From NCBI GenBank assembly GCA_013813075.1, contig JACCSI010000344.1:1-5895 (forward strand): a stretch of 5,895 nt of DNA, given 5' to 3'. The DNA is from Acidobacteriota bacterium. Its GTDB lineage: Bacteria; Acidobacteriota; Vicinamibacteria; Vicinamibacterales; UBA2999. A model generated the notes under the pieces. That model did no database searches. It had not been told where the DNA came from and worked only from the letters and a program-made list of their open reading frames with translations. Positions within the stretch are counted from its first letter, which is position 1. Each line of letters starts with the position of its first letter. Shown piece by piece: positions 1 through 5,895 of this stretch. The position numbers were made by a program, and so were the translations under genes.

Positions 1-1497
<1,497 letters not shown>

Positions 1498-1559
1498 AAT
1501 TTGGAAACTTATGATGGGGCGGGACTAACGTCGCGCCCGACAAGCGGTCTGCGCCAACT

Positions 1560-1576
1560 CCCGCCCTGCTGGCGGG
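1560..1576 (-). repeat. GC-rich inverted repeat in the clpX-lon spacer
   Basis: On the transcribed strand the arms CCCGCC and GGCGGG flank a five-base loop, AGCAG. It lies 55 bases after the clpX stop and 63 bases before the lon start. A further three pairs (CAA with TTG) form if two bases bulge out. No T run follows, so it is a poor intrinsic terminator. It could be a pause or mRNA-processing element, or have no role. Confidence 0.4.
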
Positions 1577-1591
1577 TTGCGGTCGGTTTGG

Positions 1592-1604
1592 CTGGCCATG
1601 CCAG
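1592..1604 (-). repeat. Small inverted repeat in the clpX-lon spacer
   Basis: Five-base arms CTGGC and GCCAG enclose a three-base loop, 27 bases past the clpX stop and just upstream of the CCCGCC/GGCGGG repeat on the transcript. The following transcribed sequence is CCAAACC, with no T tract. On its own this is close to chance level; the pairing of two hairpins in one spacer is the only reason to list it. Confidence 0.25.
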
Positions 1605-1631
1605 AAGCGCGGGAATCAGCCGCGGACTGCA

Positions 1632-2882
1632 CTAGCCGGCCTTTTCAATGACTTCCAGTCCGGTACTCTTGCTCACGACCATCTCGCGAGTGATGACGAA
1701 CTCCCGAGCCTTCTTCTGTCCGGGCAGCTGATACATCAAGTCGAGCATCAGGTCTTCGATGATCATGCGAAGACCGCGCGCGCCGATCTTGCGATCGAGC
1801 GCCATCTCCGCAATCGCCTCGAGCGAGTCGTCGGTAAAGCGCAGCTTGGCGTTCTCGTACTCGAACAGCTTCTGATACTGCCGCGTGATGGCATTGCGCG
1901 GCTGCGTCAAAATCTGCACCAGCGCCGGCTTGTCGAGTTCGTGCAGCGTCCCCACGACCGGCAAGCGGCCGACGAACTCGGGAATCAGGCCGAACTTGAT
2001 CAAGTCCTGCGGCTCGATCTGCTCGAGGATGAGGCCGAGGTCCTTGCCCTTCTGTGACTTGATGTCCGCCTTGAAGCCCAGCGTCTTCTTGCCCACGCGT
2101 CGCTCGATCGCCTTGTCCAACCCGACAAATGCACCGCCGCAGATGAACAGGATGTTCGTCGTGTCGATCTGGAAGAATTCCTGGTGCGGATGCTTGCGCC
2201 CGCCCTGCGGCGGCACGTTGGCGACCGTCCCCTCGAGGATCTTCAACAGCGCCTGCTGTACGCCTTCGCCCGAGACGTCGCGAGTAATCGACGGGTTCTC
2301 GTCTTTGCGCCCAATCTTGTCGATTTCGTCGATGTAGACGATGCCCTGCTGGCACTTCTCGATGTCGCCGCCGGCCGCTTGCAGCAACTTGAGAATGATG
2401 TTTTCCACATCTTCGCCGACGTACCCCGCTTCGGTGAGCGTCGTGGCATCGACGATCGTGAAGGGCACCGAGAGCAGCTTGGCGAGCGTCTGCGCGAGCA
2501 GCGTCTTGCCAGTGCCGGTCGGGCCAATCAACAGAATGTTCGATTTGGTCAGCTCGATGTCGTTGCGGCTGCGCGGCTGCTTTTGAATTTCGAGCCGCTT
2601 GTAGTGGTTGTAGACCGCGACGGCAAGCTTCTTCTTCGTGAGCTCCTGGCCGATGACGTACTCGTCGAGAAACTTCTTGATCTCCGGGGGAGTGGGGAGC
2701 GAGGTCCGGACCCCGCGGCTTTCGAAGCGGTTGTCGTCAGCGATGATGTCGTTGCAGACCTCGACACACTCGTCGCAGATGAACACGGTCGGGCCCGCAA
2801 TCAGCTTCCTGACGTCGTTCTGATCTTTGTTGCAGAACGAACAGCGCAGAATTTCTCCGCTGTCTCCGGTCTTCTTGACCAT
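1632..2882 (-). CDS. clpX: ClpX, ATP-dependent Clp protease unfoldase subunit
   Basis: ClpX is the hexameric AAA+ unfoldase that recognises substrates, including ssrA-tagged proteins, and threads them into ClpP in the cytoplasm. The protein has 416 residues, a normal length. Visible features in order: the zinc-binding domain with C14, C17, C36 and C39; Walker A GPTGTGKT at 120-127; the pore-1 loop GYVG at 153-156; Walker B YIDEID with D185 and E186; the RKH loop at 229-231; a ClpP-docking tripeptide LGF at 268-270 in place of the E. coli IGF; the arginine finger in PEFVGR (R306); and the sensor-2 GAR motif (R369). It is complete and shows no missing residue. Upstream of the ATG the coding strand has GGGAG at 2899-2895 (12-base spacer) and a closer AAAAGG, so the start is well supported. 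It follows clpP by 114 bp, as expected for a two-subunit protease made from one locus. Confidence 0.98.
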   Translation of the reverse strand: MVKKTGDSGEILRCSFCNKDQNDVRKLIAGPTVFICDECVEVCNDIIADDNRFESRGVRTSLPTPPEIKKFLDEYVIGQELTKKKLAVAVYNHYKRLEIQKQPRSRNDIELTKSNILLIGPTGTGKTLLAQTLAKLLSVPFTIVDATTLTEAGYVGEDVENIILKLLQAAGGDIEKCQQGIVYIDEIDKIGRKDENPSITRDVSGEGVQQALLKILEGTVANVPPQGGRKHPHQEFFQIDTTNILFICGGAFVGLDKAIERRVGKKTLGFKADIKSQKGKDLGLILEQIEPQDLIKFGLIPEFVGRLPVVGTLHELDKPALVQILTQPRNAITRQYQKLFEYENAKLRFTDDSLEAIAEMALDRKIGARGLRMIIEDLMLDLMYQLPGQKKAREFVITREMVVSKSTGLEVIEKAG

Positions 2883-2944
2883 TCGCCTTTTAATCTCCCG
2901 GTCGTTCTAGGTTACACCCGATTCCGCACGACGTCGACCCTGCG

Positions 2945-2973
2945 GGCCGGTGCAAGACCGGTCAGCACCGGCC
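2945..2973 (-). repeat. Perfect 9-bp inverted repeat between clpP and clpX
   Basis: The arms GGCCGGTGC and GCACCGGCC are exact complements with an 11-base loop. The loop itself contains the palindrome GACCGGTC, so two alternative folds are possible. It starts 24 bases after the clpP stop and ends 63 bases before the clpX ATG on the transcript. The sequence after it is GC-rich with no T run, so it is not a classical terminator. A role in uncoupling clpP and clpX mRNA levels, by processing or 3'-end protection, is inference only. Confidence 0.6.
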
Positions 2974-2996
2974 TCGCGTTCAACCCGTTCCCCGGG

Positions 2997-3611
2997 TCAT
3001 GCACGCTTGCGGATGACGTCATCGATGATGCCGTATTCCTTACCTTGCTCGGCGGACATGATGTAGTCGCGCTCCGTATCCGATTGAATGCGCTTGACGT
3101 CCTGACCGGTGTGCTGGACGAGGAGCTCGTTGATGCGTACGCGCATCCGCAGAATCTCTTTGGCGGCCAGATCGATATCGGTGGCCTGCCCGCCCAGACC
3201 AGACAGCCAGGGCTGATGGATCAGGATGCGCGAGTTGGGCAGCGAGTAGCGCTTGCCTTTGGTGCCGGCGGCCAACAAGACCGCCGTGATCGAGGCCGCC
3301 TGGCCGATGCAGGTGGTCTGCACGTCCGGCCGCACGAACTGCATCGTGTCGTAGATGGCAAAGCCCGCCGTAATCGAGCCGCCCGGGCTGTTGATATAGA
3401 GCAGGATGTCCTTGTCCGGATCCTCGGCCTCGAGAAACAGCATCTGCGCGATCACGAGATTGGCGATCCCATCGTCGATGGGGGTGCCGATGAAGACGAT
3501 GTTGTCCTTCAGCAGGCGGGAAAAAATGTCGTACGCACGTTCGCCACGGTTCGTCTGTTCGACAACCATCGGGACGAGCTGGTTATGGGCAGCGCTCATC
3601 TTGGAACTCAT
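2997..3611 (-). CDS. clpP: ClpP, ATP-dependent Clp protease proteolytic subunit
   Basis: ClpP is a tetradecameric serine peptidase forming the chamber that degrades polypeptides delivered by ClpX or another Clp ATPase. The 204-residue protein is full length. The core begins at [21 protein letters not shown]. The catalytic triad is S107 (in GQAAS), H132 (in ILIHQP) and D182 (in TERD), with spacing that fits E. coli allowing for one extra residue in the [12 protein letters not shown] segment. The oxyanion-hole glycine pair is in NSPGGS at 74-79. The residues after the catalytic serine are I-T rather than the usual M-G. The start could be the ATG at 3611 or the ATG at 3599 (M5, residues MSAAHNQ). 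An in-frame TGA at 3617-3615 rules out a longer protein. Neither ATG has a good Shine-Dalgarno, and the first overlaps the stop of a short leader frame (TAATG). It lies 180 bp after tig and 114 bp before clpX. Confidence 0.98.
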   Translation of the reverse strand: MSSKMSAAHNQLVPMVVEQTNRGERAYDIFSRLLKDNIVFIGTPIDDGIANLVIAQMLFLEAEDPDKDILLYINSPGGSITAGFAIYDTMQFVRPDVQTTCIGQAASITAVLLAAGTKGKRYSLPNSRILIHQPWLSGLGGQATDIDLAAKEILRMRVRINELLVQHTGQDVKRIQSDTERDYIMSAEQGKEYGIIDDVIRKRA

Positions 3612-3673
3612 TATTCATTTATGTAGTGTCGGGTATATCCGGGAACTGGACTGCGGAAGGGCTGAACCTTCAC
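3611..3673 (-). CDS. Putative 20-residue leader peptide translationally coupled to clpP
   Basis: A GTG at 3673 opens a 20-codon frame starting (M)KVQPFRS and ending TRHYINE, closed by TAA at 3613-3611. That stop shares its last A with the clpP ATG, giving TAATG, the geometry of stop-start reinitiation. The frame has the best Shine-Dalgarno of the spacer (GGAGG at 3686-3682, eight bases before GTG), whereas clpP lacks one. It is out of frame with clpP, so it is not an N-terminal extension. The peptide resembles nothing I recognise, and there is no run of one amino acid as in classical attenuator leaders. A frame this short can be open by chance; the evidence is the signal plus the overlap, not the codons. 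Confidence 0.5.
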   Translation of the reverse strand: MKVQPFRSPVPGYTRHYINE

Positions 3674-3677
3674 CAGT
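3645..3677 (-). promoter_or_regulatory. Predicted hairpin over the clpP leader start codon
   Basis: On the transcript, ACTGG (3677-3673) pairs with CCAGT (3649-3645), and inside it GAAGG (3671-3667) pairs with CCTTC (3660-3656) around a six-base loop. The internal loop is asymmetric, one base against six. The GTG start of the leader frame lies within the left arm, while the GGAGG Shine-Dalgarno stays outside. The fold could limit initiation on the leader and, by coupling, on clpP. Its stability was judged by eye only. Confidence 0.35.
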
Positions 3678-3681
3678 GTAA

Positions 3682-3686
3682 CCTCC
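3682..3686 (-). promoter_or_regulatory. Strong Shine-Dalgarno upstream of the clpP leader frame
   Basis: The coding strand reads AAAGGGAGGT here, with GGAGG eight bases before a GTG at 3673. It lies 70 bases before the clpP ATG, too far to serve clpP directly. This is the site that points to the small upstream frame as a real translation start. Confidence 0.6.
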
Positions 3687-3694
3687 CTTTGCTA

Positions 3695-3722
3695 CTTATC
3701 GGACAAGCTGGCCGTTTCGCAA
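3695..3722 (-). promoter_or_regulatory. Weak candidate sigma-70-type promoter for clpP
   Basis: TTGCGA (3722-3717) and GATAAG (3700-3695) are separated by 16 bases; each matches four of six positions of the -35 and -10 consensus. A start of transcription near 3688 would fall almost on the Shine-Dalgarno of the leader frame, which is awkward. Read-through from tig is equally possible. Confidence 0.2.
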
Positions 3723-3791
3723 GACCCGGTGTGCAGGTTTTCGACCCCAGGCGTTTGCCGATTACAAATCTGTTAGTGGGGTTGCCTGCCG

Positions 3792-5078
3792 TTAGTCGAT
3801 GATGCGTGCCCTCGAGAGGACGTGGGCAAGCGACTTCTCGCGTCGCAGGCCGGCAGCCAAACGTGCCAGGGCGCCTTCCTCCTCGAGACGGGATCGGACA
3901 GCGGCCACAGTCAGCCCCGACCGCGACGAGTACTTCTCGAGTTCCCCATCGATATCCAACTCGTTGGCCTCAATCTGCTCGCGCCGCGCCACTTCATCCA
4001 GCACCAGCGCCGATGCCACAGCGTCGGTCGCCGGTTCGCGCTGCGCCTCGCGGAAGGCGGCCCAATCGATATTCGTCGTGCGCGGGTCGATGCGCTGTTC
4101 CGTCAGCCGACGCGCGAATTCCTCGACGCGACGGTCGATTTCGCGATCGACCAGCGACGCCGGTACCGGGAACGGCACCCGTTCGGCGAGTTTCTTCAGG
4201 AGGTCTGCGCGCACCTGGCGCTCCGACGCTTCCCGGGCTTCCGCTTCGAGGTCCACCCGGACCCGCGCCGTGAGTGCGTCGAGATTTTCGAACTCGCCCA
4301 TGTCCTTGGCAAACTCGTCGTCGATCGTCGGCAGGACGCGCTTGCGAATGTCGTGCACGCTGACCCGATAATCCACGTCCGTGCCCGCCAATTCGGACAC
4401 GGAGTAGTCGTCGGGAAAGCGAAGCCGGAACGACTTCGTCGTGCCGGAGGCCAGGCCGGCCAACTCCGCATCGAAGCCGGGAGGATTTGCGGTCGCACCG
4501 ATTTCCACCGGCACTCGCTCGTGCTTGCTTTTCTCGCCGGGCTTGCCATCTTTGTCGTAGCCCTGGCGCTCGATGTCGACGACGACCGTGTGACCGTCGC
4601 CGACGACCCCTTCTTCAACCGGTTCGAACCGCGCGGCACGTTCGCGCAGTTGATCGATCGATTGGTGGACGGCGCTGTCTTCGATGTTGACGGCGGCGCG
4701 ACGGGCCTCAATGGTGCTGAAGTCGCCTGGGTCAAACTCGGGGACGACGTCGAACTCTGCCTTGAAGGTTAGCGCCTGGCCTTCTTCAAGCTTGATGTCG
4801 TGAATCTCGGGCGTGTCGACCGGTTCGACGCCGCGCTCGGCGAGCGCGTCTTCTACCGCGTGTTCAACGAGGTGATGCGCGACGTCCTGCATGATCTGGC
4901 TCTTGAAGCGCTGACGGACGACCTTGGGCGGCACCTTTCCGGGACGGAATCCCGGCAACCGAGCCTGCTTGCCGTAGCGCGTGGCAATGCGGGAGATCTC
5001 CGCGTCGACGACATCGGAGGGGATCTCGACCATCAGATTCTTGCGGGTTTCGTTGACGTCGACGAGTTCGGTTTTCAT
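3792..5078 (-). CDS. tig: Trigger factor, ribosome-associated chaperone
   Basis: Trigger factor binds near the ribosomal exit tunnel and shields nascent chains; its middle domain is an FKBP-type peptidyl-prolyl isomerase. With the ATG at 5078 the protein has 428 residues, close to E. coli's 432. The ribosome-binding signature GFRPGKVP falls at 43-50, matching the E. coli GFRK at 43-46. The isomerase domain spans roughly 150-245, with the GFDAELAGLASGTTKSF and FPDDYS segments. The rest is the helical C-terminal chaperone domain, ending in ARIID. An in-frame TTG at 5111 would add 11 residues (MKANSRTVRIH), but these do not resemble the family and have no Shine-Dalgarno, so the ATG is preferred. 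The ATG also lacks an obvious Shine-Dalgarno. It sits 82 bp after tRNA-Leu and 180 bp before clpP, the usual neighbour. Confidence 0.96.
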   Translation of the reverse strand: MKTELVDVNETRKNLMVEIPSDVVDAEISRIATRYGKQARLPGFRPGKVPPKVVRQRFKSQIMQDVAHHLVEHAVEDALAERGVEPVDTPEIHDIKLEEGQALTFKAEFDVVPEFDPGDFSTIEARRAAVNIEDSAVHQSIDQLRERAARFEPVEEGVVGDGHTVVVDIERQGYDKDGKPGEKSKHERVPVEIGATANPPGFDAELAGLASGTTKSFRLRFPDDYSVSELAGTDVDYRVSVHDIRKRVLPTIDDEFAKDMGEFENLDALTARVRVDLEAEAREASERQVRADLLKKLAERVPFPVPASLVDREIDRRVEEFARRLTEQRIDPRTTNIDWAAFREAQREPATDAVASALVLDEVARREQIEANELDIDGELEKYSSRSGLTVAAVRSRLEEEGALARLAAGLRREKSLAHVLSRARIID

Positions 5079-5117
5079 GTGGATACGTACGGTCCGTGAG
5101 TTCGCCTTCAAGGTGGT

Positions 5118-5133
5118 GCCGGCCGAGGCCGGC
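5118..5133 (-). repeat. GCCGGC inverted repeat between tRNA-Leu and tig
   Basis: Two GCCGGC copies, each self-complementary, flank a four-base loop (CTCG on the transcribed strand), 27 bases after the tRNA CCA and 39 bases before the tig ATG. No T run follows. It could act in tRNA 3'-trailer processing or as a weak terminator, or be incidental to the high G+C. Confidence 0.35.
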
Positions 5134-5160
5134 GTCCTTCTTGACGTTGCCTGGGAAGGC

Positions 5161-5247
5161 TGGTGCGAAAGGGGGGAGTCGAACCCCCAAAGCCTTTCGG
5201 CTACCGGATCCTAAGTCCGGCGCGTCTGCCAGTTCCGCCACTCTCGC
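5161..5247 (-). tRNA. tRNA-Leu (anticodon UAG)
   Basis: The transcribed strand folds as a class II tRNA. The acceptor arm GCGAGAG pairs with CTTTCGC (one G-U pair). The D arm is GCGG...AACTGGCAGAC. The anticodon stem CCGGA/TCCGG encloses the loop CTTAGGA with anticodon TAG at 5213-5211. A long variable arm AGCC-GAAA-GGCT follows. The T arm GGGGG-TTCGACT-CCCCC is complete. Discriminator A is followed by an encoded CCA (5163-5161). The long variable arm, the A73 discriminator and the anticodon together mark leucine, reading CUA and other CUN codons. Length is 87 bases including CCA. It lies between dam and tig on the same strand. Confidence 0.97.
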
Positions 5248-5267
5248 AGCATGAAGTCGATCGATTA

Positions 5268-5297
5268 AGCGTAGCACCCCGACGACGCCTTGATCCA
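5268..5297 (-). promoter_or_regulatory. Weak candidate promoter for tRNA-Leu
   Basis: TACGCT (5273-5268) fits the TAnnnT pattern of a -10 box and would place a transcription start about 14 bases before the mature tRNA 5' end. The best -35 at the right distance, TGGATC (5297-5292, 18-base spacer), matches only three of six positions. Listed as a possibility only. Confidence 0.2.
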
Positions 5298-5325
5298 GCA
5301 GGCGCCACCTGTCCGGCGGGCGCGG

Positions 5326-5343
5326 CAGCGGCAGCCGCAGCGG
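5326..5343. repeat. Three imperfect CAGCGG hexamers after dam
   Basis: CAGCGG-CAGCCG-CAGCGG lie end to end in the 107-bp spacer between dam and tRNA-Leu, starting about 11 bases past the dam stop. The tract is part of a very GC-rich stretch with several self-complementary options but no T run. It is most likely low-complexity spacer, and I assign no function. Confidence 0.35.
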
Positions 5344-5354
5344 CGTGCAAGCCG

Positions 5355-5895
5355 TCAATCTCGCGGCGGCAGATTGGTCACGAGGAGCTCCTCGATGACG
5401 CCACGGGCGCTGGCGCGCGAGTTGATCGCGCGCCGCGCCGGCACGCGCCAGCACTTCATCCCGGCACGCCGCATCGCGCGGGTGTCGTACAGGCGGACCA
5501 CGCTCTCGGCCGTCGAGTTACTCAATAGAATGCGCGCGCCGTGTGTCGCCAAGGTCATGACCGTGTCAGACAACCGTTGCTGGTCGGCGTGTGCGAACCC
5601 GCGGACGGTGTACGACCTGAAGTTCGAGGTCACGCTGAGCGGCGCGTACGGGGGATCGAGATAGACGAAGTCACCCTTGCCCACGCCCGCGAGGGAGTGC
5701 TCGAACGGGGCGTGACCAATGTGCACTGCTCCCGACGACAGCGCGGTCGCGGCGTTGCGCATCCGAGCGTCGTTGACGATAGCCGGGCGGTCGTAACTCC
5801 CAGCCGGGACATTGAATTGCCCGCGCGCGTTGACGCGGAACAGGCCGTTGTACCCGGTGCGATTCAGATAGACCAGCATCGCGGCCAGCCCGACC
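5355..5895 (-). CDS. D12-class (Dam-like) DNA adenine-N6 methyltransferase, N-terminus off window
   Basis: This family transfers a methyl group from S-adenosylmethionine to N6 of adenine in a short DNA site (GATC for E. coli Dam). The visible 179 residues run from VGLAAMLVYLNRTGYNGLFR to the TGA at 5357-5355. They contain the family segments YLNRxxYNGLFRxN and GQFNVP, the catalytic motif IV DPPY (bases 5657-5646) followed by APLS and FRSYTVRGF, then ILLSNS, and the C-terminal RRAINSRASARG and EELLVTN motifs. About 100 N-terminal residues, with the FxGxG cofactor-binding motif, lie beyond position 5895; the frame is open to the edge, so the ATG at 5879 is internal. The target sequence cannot be told from this part. 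It may be an orphan regulator or repair-type Dam, or half of a restriction-modification pair whose partner is outside. Confidence 0.9.
   Translation of the reverse strand, partial: VGLAAMLVYLNRTGYNGLFRVNARGQFNVPAGSYDRPAIVNDARMRNAATALSSGAVHIGHAPFEHSLAGVGKGDFVYLDPPYAPLSVTSNFRSYTVRGFAHADQQRLSDTVMTLATHGARILLSNSTAESVVRLYDTRAMRRAGMKCWRVPARRAINSRASARGVIEELLVTNLPPRD

Noticed and set aside
1514..1543. Heat-shock-type promoter (TTGTCG...CCCCAT) before lon
   Set aside because: CCCCAT is a good match to the sigma-32 -10 box, but the -35 is weak, the 18-base spacing is long, and the implied leader is about 10 bases. Not strong enough to annotate.
2184..3626. 480-codon open frame on the plus strand across clpX and clpP
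   Set aside because: It is antisense to two clearly identified genes, spans their spacer, and has a low-complexity composition typical of the complement of GC-rich coding sequence. It has no recognisable domain.
3822..4772. 316-codon plus-strand open frame opposite tig
   Set aside because: It is a codon-aligned shadow of trigger factor, with no domain and no upstream signals.
5161..5247. tRNA-Leu as an integration site
   Set aside because: The tRNA 3' end is followed at once by the tig spacer and tig. No integrase, duplicated tRNA end or composition change is visible.

Overview
The window is a GC-rich bacterial chromosomal segment holding a conserved protein-folding and ATP-dependent proteolysis locus. 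Every gene is read from the minus strand, so transcription runs from high to low coordinates. In that order: the C-terminal part of a D12-class (Dam-like) DNA adenine methyltransferase cut by the right edge, a tRNA-Leu(UAG), trigger factor (tig), clpP, clpX, and the N-terminal and AAA+ parts of lon, cut by the left edge. The tig-clpP-clpX-lon order is widespread in proteobacteria and several related phyla. The high G+C and the flavour of the Lon, ClpP and ClpX sequences suggest something like an Acidobacteriota member, but that is a guess from memory and not something the window proves.

The genes form one functional set. Trigger factor meets nascent chains at the ribosome exit tunnel. ClpX unfolds substrates and feeds them to the ClpP tetradecamer. 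Lon is a separate self-contained AAA+ protease. The spacers are short (about 82 bp tRNA-tig, 180 bp tig-clpP, 114 bp clpP-clpX, 134 bp clpX-lon). They contain GC-rich inverted repeats but no stem followed by a clear T run, so no convincing intrinsic terminator separates the genes.

Two things stand out. First, lon carries a one-base deletion at about 1020/1021 relative to the family reading frame. Both sides are otherwise perfectly conserved, so a sequencing or assembly error or a very recent mutation is likelier than old decay. Second, clpP has no Shine-Dalgarno sequence of its own. It is preceded by a 20-codon GTG-initiated open frame with a strong, well-placed Shine-Dalgarno, whose TAA stop overlaps the clpP ATG (TAATG), and a predicted RNA hairpin covers that leader's start codon. 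This looks like a translationally coupled leader for clpP and is the best candidate here for something undescribed. No mobile element, CRISPR array or defence island is visible. The long plus-strand open frames are antisense shadows of the minus-strand genes.
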